Of a DNA stretch of 64,000 nucleotides, positions 9,605-18,883 are shown piece by piece. Origin of the DNA: Candidatus Protistibacter heckmannii (GTDB lineage Bacteria > Pseudomonadota > Gammaproteobacteria > Burkholderiales > Burkholderiaceae); assembly GCA_025050535.1 (NCBI GenBank), contig JALBVF010000001.1, positions 248,001 to 312,000 of the forward strand, in the 5' to 3' direction. The position numbers were made by a program, and so were the translations under genes. Every line of letters begins with the position of its first letter. Position 1 is the first letter of the stretch. Under the pieces are notes generated by a model. It was given only the letters and a program-made list of their open reading frames with translations. It searched no databases and had not been told where the DNA came from.

Positions 9605-9633
9605 AAAAAAACCGGCCTCGAGGCCGGTTTTTT
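9605..9633. terminator. Bidirectional rho-independent terminator between ubiH and argC
   Basis: A near-perfect inverted repeat (AACCGGCCTCGAGGCCGGTT core) is flanked by an A-run on the left and a T-run on the right. It can therefore end ubiH (+) and argC (-) transcripts, which converge here. The rest of the 141-base gap shows nothing else. Confidence 0.88.
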
Positions 9634-9651
9634 CATCCATGGGAAGGCGCT

Positions 9652-10602
9652 TCAAAGACCGACCGCGGTCTCCTCCGGCAGCCCCAGCATCAGATTGAGG
9701 TTCTGCACCGCCGTTCCCGAGGCGCCCCTGCCCAGGTTGTCGAGCTTGGCGATCACCACGGTGCGCTTGAACTCCTTGGATGCATAGACGTGGATATCTA
9801 CGTAGTTGCCGCCCTCGGTGCCGTGCGGCTCGAGATAGGGGGCAGTGCCGGGATCGGTCCAGCCCAGCTCGCGCAGGCGCACGAAGCGCTCGCCAGCGTA
9901 GTGCTTGGCATAGGCGGCGTGCAGGGCTTCGCCGTCGGTGTCCTCCAGCGCGACGCTGACCAGCATGCCCTGCGCCAGCGGCACGACGGCGGGCAGGAAG
10001 AAGGGTCGCGTCTTCAGACGCGACCAGCGCACGATCTCGGGAATGTGCTTGTGCTTGAAGTCCAGGCCGTAGAGCACATAGGACGGCGCATCGGACTTGA
10101 CGCTGCCGTCGGCGTTCTCATACTGCTCGATCATCTTCTTGCCGCCGCCGGTGTAGCCGGAGACGGCGTTGATCGAATAAGCGGCGTCGGTGGGAATCAG
10201 GCCGGCGTCGACGAGGGGACGCAGCAGCACGATGGCGCCGGTGGCATAGCAGCCGGGATTGGAAATCTTCCTGGCGGCGCGGATCGCCTCGCGCTGACCG
10301 GGCGCCATTTCGGGCAGGCCGAAGACCCAGCCCTCGGCGACGCGGTGCGCGGAGCTCGGATCGAGAATCTTGCAGCCCAAGCTTTCAGCCTGCGCGGCGG
10401 CTTCCTTGGCGGCGTCGTCGGGCAGGCAGAGGACGACGACCTCGACCTCGGACATGAGCTTGGCCTTGGCGGCGGCGTCCTTGCGCAGCTCGGGGGCGAT
10501 GCTGACGATCTCGATGCCGGGATGGTTCACCAGGCGCTGCTTGATCTGCAGGCCGGTGGTGCCGCTTTCGCCGTCGATGAAGATGCGGTGCTTCTTGCTC
10601 AT
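9652..10602 (-). CDS. argC: N-acetyl-gamma-glutamyl-phosphate reductase (type 2 ArgC)
   Basis: 316 aa. NADPH-dependent reduction of N-acetylglutamyl phosphate to the semialdehyde in arginine synthesis. The N-terminal nucleotide-binding motif is IFIDGESGTTGLQI (residues 7-20). The catalytic Cys is in KISNPGCYATGA (about 118). The short length and the GESGTTG motif mark the type 2 class common in proteobacteria. It converges on ubiH across a shared terminator. Downstream of mtgA on the same strand with a 61-base gap. Intact. Confidence 0.93.
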   Translation of the reverse strand: MSKKHRIFIDGESGTTGLQIKQRLVNHPGIEIVSIAPELRKDAAAKAKLMSEVEVVVLCLPDDAAKEAAAQAESLGCKILDPSSAHRVAEGWVFGLPEMAPGQREAIRAARKISNPGCYATGAIVLLRPLVDAGLIPTDAAYSINAVSGYTGGGKKMIEQYENADGSVKSDAPSYVLYGLDFKHKHIPEIVRWSRLKTRPFFLPAVVPLAQGMLVSVALEDTDGEALHAAYAKHYAGERFVRLRELGWTDPGTAPYLEPHGTEGGNYVDIHVYASKEFKRTVVIAKLDNLGRGASGTAVQNLNLMLGLPEETAVGL

Positions 10603-10663
10603 GTCGCTCTCTGCTATGCCGTGCCCTCGCGGGCAAAAATACGGGGGGATGCGCCGGTCCGGG

Positions 10664-11413
10664 TCAGTCTGGGATCTCCACCGCGTTCATCCGCGCCAGG
10701 ATGGTTCCGGCGCGGGATTCGAAGTCTATCCGAATTTTCTTGCAGTATTTGCGCTGGTCGAAGCACTTGGGCGCCGGCAGGGCCGCGGCGAGCCGCGCGG
10801 CCTGTTCCACGCCCAGCCGCGCCGCCGGGATGCGGTAATAGTGCCGGGCCGCCGCCTCGATGCCGAAGATGCCTTCGCCCCACTCGACCGAATTCAGATA
10901 GATCTCGAGGATCCGTTCCTTGCTCAGGAGAAGCTCCAGCATAGCCGCAATCATGAATTCCTGCCCTTTGCGCACATAGCTGCGCTCGCCGGTCAGGAAG
11001 AGGTTCTTGGCGAGCTGCTGGGTGATGGTGGAGCCGCCCGAGACGGTCTTGCCGCGCCGCTGGTTCTTTTCCCAGGCCTGGCGGATGGCGTCGGCCTCGA
11101 AGCCGTCGTGATTGACGAAGCCGCTGTCCTCGGCGGCGATGATGGCGCGCTTGGCCGCCTTGGAGATTTTGCAGTAGTCGACCCAGTCGTGGCTGATGCC
11201 GCAGCTCCAGACGTTGACGCCGCACAGCCGCCAGCGTTCGTTGCGCATGAAGGTGGTGGAGCCGGGGTCGAGCGCTGCCCAGCTGGCGATGGAGATGAGG
11301 AACCAGAGCTGCAGCACGATCACGCCCGCGGCGATCGAGCCGAGCAGATAGGTGAGCGCCTGGCTCAGCCGGATGGCCAGCGTCGCGGCCTTGCCGTGGG
11401 CTGCCTTGGCCAC
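10664..11413 (-). CDS. mtgA: Monofunctional biosynthetic peptidoglycan transglycosylase MtgA
   Basis: 249 aa, glycosyltransferase family 51. It polymerises lipid II into glycan strands on the periplasmic face of the inner membrane. One N-terminal membrane segment is visible (YLLGSIAAGVIVLQLWFLI, about residues 17-35). The catalytic Glu is in AAEDSGFVNHDGFE (about 93), followed by GGSTITQQLAKNLFL and the second Glu in YLNSVEWGEGIFG. It starts one base after the aroE stop. Intact. Confidence 0.94.
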   Translation of the reverse strand: MAKAAHGKAATLAIRLSQALTYLLGSIAAGVIVLQLWFLISIASWAALDPGSTTFMRNERWRLCGVNVWSCGISHDWVDYCKISKAAKRAIIAAEDSGFVNHDGFEADAIRQAWEKNQRRGKTVSGGSTITQQLAKNLFLTGERSYVRKGQEFMIAAMLELLLSKERILEIYLNSVEWGEGIFGIEAAARHYYRIPAARLGVEQAARLAAALPAPKCFDQRKYCKKIRIDFESRAGTILARMNAVEIPD

Positions 11414-11414
11414 C

Positions 11415-12266
11415 TTATTTCCCCTCGCCGGCGAGCTGAGTGCGCAGGGCCGCGAGCACCGGCGCGGTGTCCGGCGCGACGCCGCGCCAGACGAAGAAGG
11501 ATTCGGCCGCCTGCTCGACGAGCATGCCCAGGCCGTCGGCCGCGCGCGCGGCGCCCTGTGCCAGGGCCGCCCGCATCCAGGCGCTGGGCTGTGCGCCGTA
11601 CATCATGTCGTAGGCCAGGGCGCAGCCGGCGTTGGCGGATGCGGGCAGCGGCAGGCTCTCGCCCTGCAGGCTTCCGGCGGTGGCGTTGACGATGAGGTCG
11701 TAGCCGCCGCGCAGACCATCTAAGCTGCAGCCCGCGAGCGCGGCGGAGCACGCCTGCGCCGAGAACGCGTCGGCCAGCGCGCGCGCCTTTTCCGCCGTGC
11801 GGTTGGCGATGACGAGGCTCGCTGGCCGCTTTTCCAGGATGGGCAGGATAACGCCGCGGGCGGCGCCGCCCGCGCCGAGCAGCAGCACGCGCCGGCCCTC
11901 GAACGCGAAGCCGAGATTGCGCTCTATGTCGCGCACGAGGCCGACGCCGTCGGTGTTGTCGCCTTCGATGCGCCCCTCGCGCAGGCTCATGGTGTTCACC
12001 GCGCCGGCGGCGCGGGCGCGCTCGCTCAGGCCGGCGGCCAGCGCATGCGCCTCGAGCTTGAAGGGAACGGTGACGTTCAGGCCGCGACCGCCGCGCGCGG
12101 CGAAGGCCGCGACCGCCGCAGCGAAGCCGTCGAGCGGCGCGGCGATGCAGCCGTATTCGAGCGCCTGCCCGGTCTGGGTAGCGAAGGCGGCATGGACCCA
12201 GGGCGAGCGGCTGTGCGCGACCGGATTGCCGATCACCGCGTATTGGTCGGGGGTGGCGGCCATCAT
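11415..12266 (-). CDS. aroE: Shikimate dehydrogenase AroE
   Basis: 283 aa. NADP-dependent reduction of 3-dehydroshikimate to shikimate. The substrate-binding motif VIGNPVAHSRSPWVH (about 11-25), catalytic Lys in NVTVPFKLEAH (about 69) and Asp in NTDGVGLVRD are present. The NADP-binding glycine motif is LLLGAGGAARG (about 128). It lies between tonB and mtgA on the same strand, with mtgA one base downstream. Intact. Confidence 0.94.
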   Translation of the reverse strand: MMAATPDQYAVIGNPVAHSRSPWVHAAFATQTGQALEYGCIAAPLDGFAAAVAAFAARGGRGLNVTVPFKLEAHALAAGLSERARAAGAVNTMSLREGRIEGDNTDGVGLVRDIERNLGFAFEGRRVLLLGAGGAARGVILPILEKRPASLVIANRTAEKARALADAFSAQACSAALAGCSLDGLRGGYDLIVNATAGSLQGESLPLPASANAGCALAYDMMYGAQPSAWMRAALAQGAARAADGLGMLVEQAAESFFVWRGVAPDTAPVLAALRTQLAGEGK

Positions 12267-12289
12267 CTTGATCGGTTTATTTAATCGAT

Positions 12290-13201
12290 TTATTGCGGCT
12301 CGAAGGTGGCGGTCAGTCCGCTGCGCGTGAAGTGGAAGGTGGAGATGATTTCGAGAATATCGTATTGCGCGCGCATCTCGGCGGTGAATTTTCCGAAGGG
12401 CTGGGCAGCGCGCACGATGGCCATGGCCTGGCTGTCGAGCGCGGCGTTGCCCGAGCTCACGCGCACTTCGGCGCCGCCCACCACGTAGCCGTCCTTGATG
12501 TAGCCAAGGCGGCCGTCCTTTCCGATGTTGATCACGATGACCAGGCTGCCGTAGAGCGCTTTGCCGGAATAGCTGGGGAAGTGGTCGGTGCCGTAGCTTT
12601 CGATCCTGCGGCGCACGCCGTCGTAGTAGCGCGCATAGCTGATCTGGCGCGCGCTGGTGGCGGTGACCTGCCCGCGGCGCGGGCGCTTAGCGTATTGCTG
12701 CTGGTCGCGGGCGATCTCGGCTTCGAGCTTGGCGATGGCCATCTGGGCGTCGGTCTCGTCGGCGCTGGCGTTCTGCGAGGCGGCCTGGCTGCGCTGCTGC
12801 GGCACCGGCAGGCGGAACTGCGCGTCGCGCTTGGTCATCAGGCGCTGGCGCTCCTGCTCGAGCTGCTGGGCGCGGCGCCGGGTCTGCTTGAGCAACTCGC
12901 CCTCGCGCTCGTCGCGCGTGGCGGGCAGGGGCGTGGTGGCGCGGGCCACGTCCTGGTCGCCGCTGCCGGCGAGGTTGGCCTGGGCCAGGACGATGGGCAT
13001 GTCGGGGATGCGCTCTGAGCGGGCGTTGACCAGCACCACTTCCAGCGGCAGGTCGCTCTGCCGCGTGCTCTGGAAATGGCCGGGGCTGAAGCGCACGGCA
13101 AGCAGCGCGGCATGCACCGCGAGCGACAGCAGCAGGGCGCGCCCGAGGATGCCGTCGGGCAGGAATCTGGCGAGCGCGGAGTCAGGCGGCCGGCTATCCA
13201 T
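12290..13201 (-). CDS. TonB-family energy-transducing protein
   Basis: 303 aa from ATG 13201, whose start overlaps the rnb stop by eight bases; longer in-frame starts would lie inside rnb. One N-terminal membrane helix (GRALLLSLAVHAALLAV, about residues 19-35) is followed by a Gln/Arg/Glu-rich predicted coiled coil (RRRAQQLEQERQRL). The C-terminal TonB domain includes YGSLVIVINIGKDGRLG and an ALDSQAMAIVRAAQPFGKF segment. It would transmit proton-motive force to an outer-membrane receptor, but no ExbBD is in the window. The rnb-tonB-aroE order is known from other Burkholderiales, where it is annotated simply as TonB family. Confidence 0.82.
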   Translation of the reverse strand: MDSRPPDSALARFLPDGILGRALLLSLAVHAALLAVRFSPGHFQSTRQSDLPLEVVLVNARSERIPDMPIVLAQANLAGSGDQDVARATTPLPATRDEREGELLKQTRRRAQQLEQERQRLMTKRDAQFRLPVPQQRSQAASQNASADETDAQMAIAKLEAEIARDQQQYAKRPRRGQVTATSARQISYARYYDGVRRRIESYGTDHFPSYSGKALYGSLVIVINIGKDGRLGYIKDGYVVGGAEVRVSSGNAALDSQAMAIVRAAQPFGKFTAEMRAQYDILEIISTFHFTRSGLTATFEPQ

Positions 13202-15320
13202 GCTGGGCATCGGTTGAGGCCGCGCCGGCGTCGAGGCCCGACTGCATGTCGGCGTGCGGCTGCGCATCGCCCAGGGTGTCGGGAGCGGCTTCGGCGTCGT
13301 GCTCGGCGGCGGCGGTTTCCACATCGGCCGCGTCGGTGCCGTCGGCCGTGAATTCCTCGGCGAGCTCTTCCTCGGCCAGGGCCGCGTCGTCGACCTTCTG
13401 CGCCAGCAGTTCGATCAGGCGGCAGCTGGCCTCGAGGCGGATCTCGTCGATGGACACGACTTCGAGCAGCACCCAGCTGCCGCGCGGCAGCTCGGCTAGA
13501 TCGGGCATATGCACGACGAGCGGAACTTCAGCCAGGCGCACCGCGCCGTTCTTGAGCACCACGCCCTGCACGCGGCTGCGGTTCTCCTGCTTGAGCCAGC
13601 GCAGGCACCAGTAGCGCTCCATCGTCGCCTGGTAGTCGGCATAGCCGGCGTAGGTGGTGTCGAAGTCGGCGGCGATGGCCATGAGGTCGACGTCCTTGGG
13701 CGTGAAGGGCGCGACCATCTTGGCCATCACCCCGTTGCGCGCGACAGAGATGATCTGCCACTGGTTGACCAGGTCGACGTAGCGGCGCAGCGGCGAGGTG
13801 CTCCAGGAATACTGCGCCACGCCCAGGCCTTCGTGCGGCGCTGGCGTGGTCTGCATGCAGGTGCGCACCGCGCCCCAGGCGCGCTGGGCGCGGTAGATGC
13901 CGGGCACGCCGGCGTCGGCGAGAAATTTGCCCCAGGTGCTGTTGGCCAGGATCATCAGCTCGGCGACGATTTTGTCGAGCGGCGCGCCGCGCTTGCGCGG
14001 CTCGATGCGCACGCGCGCATGCTCGGGATCGCCGGCGTGCTCGCCGTCCTCTGGCAGGTCGAGTGCGTAGCTGTAGTCGGGCCGCGTGTGCGACTCGGGC
14101 CGCAGGCCGTTGCTGATGCGCACTTTCTGGCGGCCTTCGTGGAGCTCGCAGGCGAGCGGCCAGAGCACGGCGATCCCGGCCTTGCAGGGATAGTCGCCAG
14201 CGCCGGCGGCCAGGTTGTCCTCGGTGATCACGGTGTCGAGCACGTCGTGGCGCAGGTTGTGCGCGACCGAGATGCGCTCGACGCGCGTTTCGCTGGCGAG
14301 CACGTCCCAGGTGCTGGTGTCCACGGTGAGGTAGAGCGAGACCGCCGGGCATTGCGCGCCGGCCTTGAGGGTGTAGGCCTCGATCGCCGCCTCGGGCAGC
14401 ATGGTGATCTTGTCGCCGGGGAAGTAGACGGTGGAGAGGCGGTCGCGGGAGATGGCGTCCAGGCTGTCGCCGCGCGCGATGCCCAGGGCCGGCGCGGCGA
14501 TGTGGATGCCAACTCGCCAGCGTCCCGGACCGGCTTCGGCCACGGAGAAGGCGTCGTCGATCTCGGTGGTGGCCGAATCGTCGATGGAGAAGGCCTGCAC
14601 GTCGGCGAATTCGAGTTCGTCCGCTGCGGCGCCCAGCTCGAAGGCGGGGAAGGCGCGGCCCTTGGGGAAGTATTCAGCCATGAAGCGCGCGGTGTGCAGC
14701 GCGAAGGGCGAGGCGATGCCGCCGCTGGCGATCAGCACTTCGGTGTGGCTCTTGCCGAGCGCGGACGCCGCGGCGTCGAGCGCCTTGTACTCGATGCTGT
14801 TCTTGTCGGGCTTGAAGAGCAGGCCGATGGCCTTGCCCTCGAAGGCGGCGGGCAGGCGGCCTTCCTTGAGCTCAGCCGTGTACTGGTCCTGCAGCAGGCC
14901 TTGCTGGCGCTTGCGTTCAAGCGCGGCCAGGGCGGCCTGGAGCTGGTCCTCGGGCGCGCGCTGGAAGCGGCCGCGGCCCTTGCGGCGGAAGTACACCGGG
15001 GCGCCGTGCAGGGCGAGCGCCAGGGCGGTCTGCTGCACGGGGTCGGCGTCGGCGCCGAAGTATTCGCCGGCGAGGTCGGCGAAGCCGAATTCGCCCTCCG
15101 GCGCGCATTCCCACAGGAAGGGCAGGTCGATGTCGCCGGCCAGCGCGCCGGCCTGGGTGAGCAGCTCCTCTGCGCCGGGCTTGGCGAACTGCATCAGCAC
15201 GTCCTTGGCCTTGATCTTGAAGCGCTTGCCCGAAGCGGACTCGGCCTGCCAGGACTCGCCCTGCTGGGCGAGGATGGTGGCAGCCTTGATGTCGCCGCTT
15301 TCTTCGAAAAGTAAATGCAT
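13194..15320 (-). CDS. RNB-domain exoribonuclease (RNase II/R family)
   Basis: 708 aa. A 3'-to-5' exoribonuclease of the RNB family. The catalytic acidic cluster is visible in QAFSIDDSATTEIDDAFSV (about residues 252-270), and the C-terminal RNB motif TSPLRRYVDLVNQWQ is near 509. The N-terminal part is shorter than in classic RNase II cold-shock modules (start MHLLFEESGDIKAATI), as in the betaproteobacterial subgroup. The last 60 residues are acidic and Ala/Asp-rich. Its stop (TAG) overlaps the tonB start. Intact. Confidence 0.88.
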   Translation of the reverse strand: MHLLFEESGDIKAATILAQQGESWQAESASGKRFKIKAKDVLMQFAKPGAEELLTQAGALAGDIDLPFLWECAPEGEFGFADLAGEYFGADADPVQQTALALALHGAPVYFRRKGRGRFQRAPEDQLQAALAALERKRQQGLLQDQYTAELKEGRLPAAFEGKAIGLLFKPDKNSIEYKALDAAASALGKSHTEVLIASGGIASPFALHTARFMAEYFPKGRAFPAFELGAAADELEFADVQAFSIDDSATTEIDDAFSVAEAGPGRWRVGIHIAAPALGIARGDSLDAISRDRLSTVYFPGDKITMLPEAAIEAYTLKAGAQCPAVSLYLTVDTSTWDVLASETRVERISVAHNLRHDVLDTVITEDNLAAGAGDYPCKAGIAVLWPLACELHEGRQKVRISNGLRPESHTRPDYSYALDLPEDGEHAGDPEHARVRIEPRKRGAPLDKIVAELMILANSTWGKFLADAGVPGIYRAQRAWGAVRTCMQTTPAPHEGLGVAQYSWSTSPLRRYVDLVNQWQIISVARNGVMAKMVAPFTPKDVDLMAIAADFDTTYAGYADYQATMERYWCLRWLKQENRSRVQGVVLKNGAVRLAEVPLVVHMPDLAELPRGSWVLLEVVSIDEIRLEASCRLIELLAQKVDDAALAEEELAEEFTADGTDAADVETAAAEHDAEAAPDTLGDAQPHADMQSGLDAGAASTDAQHG

Positions 15321-15349
15321 GCCTGCCTTTCTGAATTCAGGGCGCTATT

Positions 15350-15946
15350 TTAGCCTCCTCCTTGCAGGCAGAATGCCATCACTTCGTCGGCATAGTCGGC
15401 GAATTCGCTGATGCCGTGGTCGCTGCCTTCGAGCAGGCGGACGTGGGTGTCCGGATAGGCGGCGAGCATGTCGCAGTAGTCGAGCACTTCGTCGCCCTTG
15501 GCGGCGAGCAGGTAGTAGCGCTCTGGCCGGGTGATGGCCGGAATGCGCAGTTCGAGCAGTTCTTGCAGATGCCGCAGCTCGACGACGATGCTGCCACCGC
15601 CGTGCCAGAGCGGCTGCTCGCCGAGGTATTTCTCGAGGTCGGTCCAGGGATGGGTCGCCGGGTTGAGCAGGGCCGCGCGGCAGCCGAGCTGTTCGGCCGC
15701 CCAGGTGGCGTAGTAGCCACCCAGGGAGGAGCCGATGAGCGCGAATTCGGTCCGCGGATCGGCGCCGGAATGGCGCACGAGGCGCAGGATCAGCTCGGCG
15801 CTCTCGCGCGGCGAGACCGGCAGCTGCGGACAGGCCCAGGACTTGGCGAGGCCGTGCTCCGTCATCCACTGCGCGAGCAGCTTCGACTTGAAGGACTGCG
15901 GCGAGGAGCGGAAGCCGTGCAGGTAGAGGACAAGCTTGACGGCCAT
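15350..15946 (-). CDS. YqiA/YcfP-type alpha/beta-fold esterase
   Basis: 198 aa. Small cytoplasmic esterase family (UPF0227-like) with VLYLHGFRSSPQSFKS at the start. The nucleophile elbow is GSSLGGYYAT (Ser about 75), an acidic residue lies in AAKGDEVLDY (about 151) and the His in EGSDHGISEF (about 177), so the triad is complete. Physiological substrate unknown. It follows mpl after 20 bases and precedes rnb after 29, so it probably belongs to that operon. Intact. Confidence 0.85.
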   Translation of the reverse strand: MAVKLVLYLHGFRSSPQSFKSKLLAQWMTEHGLAKSWACPQLPVSPRESAELILRLVRHSGADPRTEFALIGSSLGGYYATWAAEQLGCRAALLNPATHPWTDLEKYLGEQPLWHGGGSIVVELRHLQELLELRIPAITRPERYYLLAAKGDEVLDYCDMLAAYPDTHVRLLEGSDHGISEFADYADEVMAFCLQGGG

Positions 15947-15966
15947 GGCGGTCGGGCCTCCCTGGC

Positions 15967-17328
15967 TCAGGCCGCCGCGAGCGCGTCGAGGATCTTCTGG
16001 TGCACGCCGCCGAAGCCTCCGTTGCTCATCACCAGGATCTGGTCGCCGGGGCGGGCTGCGGCGGCCACGGCCTGGACGAGAGCGCCCAGGTCGTTGAAGG
16101 CGGTGGCATGCTTGCCCAGCGGCGCCAGCGTCTCTGCCAGGTCCCAGCCGAGGGCGTCCTTGCCGCTCGCGGCGCCGTAGCCGAAGACGAGGTCGGCCTG
16201 CTCGAGGCTGGAGTGAAGCTGGGCCTTCATGACGCCGAGCTTCATGGTGTTGGAGCGCGGCTCGAGCACGGCGAGGATGCGCGCGCCGCCGACGCGCTTG
16301 CGCAGGCCGGCGACGGTGGTCTGGATGGCGGTGGGATGGTGGGCGAAATCGTCGTAGAGACGGATGCCGCGCACCTCGCCGCGCAGCTCCATGCGGCGCT
16401 TGACGCCCCGGAAGCGGCCGAGTGCGGCGATGGCCTGTTCGGGCAGCACGCCGACGTGGCGCGCGGCGGCGATGGCGGCCAACGCGTTCATGCGGTTGTG
16501 GCTGCCGGTGAGCTCCAAGCTCACGCGGCCCTGCGGCTTGCCCTGGAAGACGACGTCGAAGCTGTCGTCGCCGCCGATGTCGGTCGCCTGCCAGTCGCCC
16601 GCGCCGAACTGCTCCACTTCGCTCCAGCAGCCGCGCTCGAGCACCTGGGCGATGCTCTCTTCCTCGCCGTTGACGAGAATGCGGCCCTGGCCGGGGATGG
16701 TGCGCACGAGGTGGTGAAACTGGGTCTGGATGGCGGCCAGGTCGGGGAAGATGTCGGCGTGGTCGTATTCGAGGTTGTTGAGGATAGCGGTGCGCGGCCG
16801 GTAGTGGACGAACTTGCTGCGCTTGTCGAAGAAGGCGGTGTCATATTCGTCGGCTTCGATGACGAAGAAGTCGGTGCCGCCAAGGCGCGCGGAGATGCCA
16901 AAGTTGGCGGGCACGCCGCCGACCAGAAAGCCGGGCTGCATGCCAGCGTCCTCGAGGATCCAGGTGAGCATGGAGGAGGTGGTGGTCTTGCCGTGGGTGC
17001 CGGCGACCGCGAGCACCCACTTGCCCGCGAACACCTGCTCACCAAACCATTGCGGGCCGGAAATATAGGGCAGGCCCTGGTCGAGGATGGCTTCCATCAG
17101 CGGATTGCCGCGCGAGACGACGTTGCCGATGACGAAGAGATCGGGCTTGAGCGAGACCTGCTCGGCGCCGTAGCCTTCGATGAGTTCGATGCCCTGCTCG
17201 CGCAGCTGGGTGCTCATCGGCGGATAGATCTGGGCGTCGCAGCCGGTGACGCGGTGGCCCGCCTGGCGGGCGATCACGGCGAGCCCGCCCATGAAGGTGC
17301 CACAGATGCCCAGGATGTGGATGTGCAT
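15967..17328 (-). CDS. mpl: UDP-MurNAc:L-Ala-gamma-D-Glu-meso-DAP ligase Mpl
   Basis: 453 aa from ATG 17328 (MHIHILGICGTFMGG); an upstream in-frame ATG would add 25 residues with no family match. Mpl reattaches the recycled murein tripeptide to UDP-MurNAc. The Rossmann-like N-terminus, the ATP-binding VAGTHGKTTTSSML (about 109-122) and the Mur-ligase centre EADEYDTAFFDKRSKF are visible. With amgK and murU this makes three cell-wall recycling genes in 17 kb. Head of the leftward mpl-yqiA-rnb-tonB-aroE-mtgA run. Intact. Confidence 0.94.
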   Translation of the reverse strand: MHIHILGICGTFMGGLAVIARQAGHRVTGCDAQIYPPMSTQLREQGIELIEGYGAEQVSLKPDLFVIGNVVSRGNPLMEAILDQGLPYISGPQWFGEQVFAGKWVLAVAGTHGKTTTSSMLTWILEDAGMQPGFLVGGVPANFGISARLGGTDFFVIEADEYDTAFFDKRSKFVHYRPRTAILNNLEYDHADIFPDLAAIQTQFHHLVRTIPGQGRILVNGEEESIAQVLERGCWSEVEQFGAGDWQATDIGGDDSFDVVFQGKPQGRVSLELTGSHNRMNALAAIAAARHVGVLPEQAIAALGRFRGVKRRMELRGEVRGIRLYDDFAHHPTAIQTTVAGLRKRVGGARILAVLEPRSNTMKLGVMKAQLHSSLEQADLVFGYGAASGKDALGWDLAETLAPLGKHATAFNDLGALVQAVAAAARPGDQILVMSNGGFGGVHQKILDALAAA

Positions 17329-17433
17329 GAACGCTCCGGTGCTTAACGAAAAAGTCGCTATTATCCATGCAGGCGCGCCCGAGGCCGCCGATGCGTCGTG
17401 CACCTTGCAACCTCTTTGGATCAGGATTCCGTC

Positions 17434-18109
17434 ATGTCACACCACGGCAGCGCCGGCGCCACCCTGCGCAGCGAGATCGCCATCGCCGCCGCACGGATGA
17501 TCGCCGAGGACGGACTAGAGTACGGGCTGGCCAAGCAGAAGGCCGCCGAGATGATCCGCGGCAACTTGCGCCTCGCCAGGGGCCACCTTCCCGACAACAG
17601 CCAGGTCGAGGACGAAGCGCGGGCTTACCAGGCGCTGTTCCAGGCCGACACCCAGCCCGCCCTGCTGGCCCTGCTGCGCGAGATCGTGGCGCTGGTGATG
17701 CAGGGGCTGGAGCCGTTCTCGCCGCATCTGACCGGCGCGGTGCTCAACGGCACGGCCGGCGAGCATTCCGACATCCACCTCCAGCTTTTCACGGACGACG
17801 CCAAGGAAGCGGCGATCTTCCTGCTCAACGCCGGCATCGACTACGAGGTGAGCGAGTCGCGGCATTTCGCCGCCGGCCGCTCGCGCCCGCGCGAGCCGGT
17901 GGAGACCTACAGCTTTCTGTGGCGCGGCCAGTTTCCCGACACCCGCGCGAGCCGCCAGCTGGCCAGCCGCCTGCGCGAGACCATGGGCACGCCGGTGGGG
18001 CGTGCATCTGGAGATCTATCCGCGCGACAACCTGAGCGGCGCACTCAAGCCCGGCGCCGCCAGCGGCCGGGTGGAGCGCGCGGCAGCGGGTGCAGCGCAG
18101 TCCGGCTAG
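17434..18109 (+). pseudogene. Conserved nucleotidyltransferase-like protein, one frameshift near the 3' end
   Basis: From ATG 17434 (MSHHGSAGATLRSEIAIAAARM) the protein reads cleanly for about 188 residues. It then loses frame at the GGGG run near 17998. In the next frame it continues as VHLEIYPRDNLSGALKPG to a TAG at 18107-18109. The total span is one base more than a multiple of three, consistent with a single inserted base. The N-terminal helix resembles a short HTH-like segment and the middle a nucleotidyltransferase-like fold; no function is established. It is divergent from mpl, as in related genomes. A single-base homopolymer change could also be a sequencing error. Confidence 0.65.
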
Positions 18110-18184
18110 AATCTCGCCGCCGGGGCTCCCCCGCCGCTGAATTGCCCTCGAACTTCAACCGAATCGCCACCAAACTATCCGCGC

Positions 18185-18727
18185 ATGAAATCCAGCCGCC
18201 TCCTGCTTATCCTGCTCGCCGCCCTTCTCGCGGCGGCGGCCGGCGTGTTCGTCGGCATGCGCAAGACCGAGCCTGCCAAGGCAGTGGACGGCGCGGTGGA
18301 GGCGCTGTTCCAGAAGACCCTGCCAGACGCCCAGGGCAAGCCCCTCCCGCTCTCGAGCCTGCGCGGCAAGCTGGTGGTGGTGAATTTCTGGGCGCCCTGG
18401 TGCCCGCCCTGTGTGGAGGAGGTGCCGGAGTTGGTCGACATCCAGCAGGCTTATTTATCCAAAAGCGTGCAATTTGTCGGCATCGGAATCGATTATGCGC
18501 ACAATCTCTCCGAATTCCTCGCCAAGATGCCGGTGAACTATCCGATCGCCGTGGCCGGCATGGAGGGCACCGAACTCTCCCGCAGCCTGGGAGATAAGGA
18601 CGGCGCTCTGCCGTTTACCGTGCTGATCGGGGCAGATGGCCGCATTCTGCAGACTCAGCTGGGGCGCGTTAGCAAGGAAACGCTGAGCGCCTGGCTGGAC
18701 AAAGCGGCGGGATCGGCTGCCCGCTGA
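18185..18727 (+). CDS. TlpA-like membrane-anchored thiol:disulphide reductase
   Basis: 180 aa. An N-terminal signal/anchor helix (LLLILLAALLAAAAGVFVG, residues 6-24) places a thioredoxin fold in the periplasm. The redox site is FWAPWCPPCVEEVPEL (about 73-88). A cis-Pro is expected in GALPFTVLIGADG (about 145). Probable role is reducing disulphides, for example in cytochrome c maturation, but the partner cannot be read from sequence. Same direction as aroQ with a 156-base gap. Intact. Confidence 0.87.
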   Translation: MKSSRLLLILLAALLAAAAGVFVGMRKTEPAKAVDGAVEALFQKTLPDAQGKPLPLSSLRGKLVVVNFWAPWCPPCVEEVPELVDIQQAYLSKSVQFVGIGIDYAHNLSEFLAKMPVNYPIAVAGMEGTELSRSLGDKDGALPFTVLIGADGRILQTQLGRVSKETLSAWLDKAAGSAAR

Positions 18728-18848
18728 ATGTCCGGCGGCGGCCCTGGAAGCCGCACCCCGCCTTGCTTTGCGCGCGAAAACGGCAAAATCGCATGCCTAA
18801 GGATGAAGAAAATACTAAGCAGGTCGCTAACTGAGTCGTTTTTACGCC

Positions 18849-18854
18849 TATAAT
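18849..18854 (+). promoter_or_regulatory. Candidate -10 element upstream of aroQ
   Basis: A perfect TATAAT sits 30 bases before the aroQ start codon in an AT-richer stretch. The -35 region about 17 bases upstream is weak. If real, this promoter would originally have served aroQ-accB-accC-prmA, now interrupted by an IS. Confidence 0.4.
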
Positions 18855-18883
18855 CCGCCATCTTTGGCAATCCGCGACGCCTG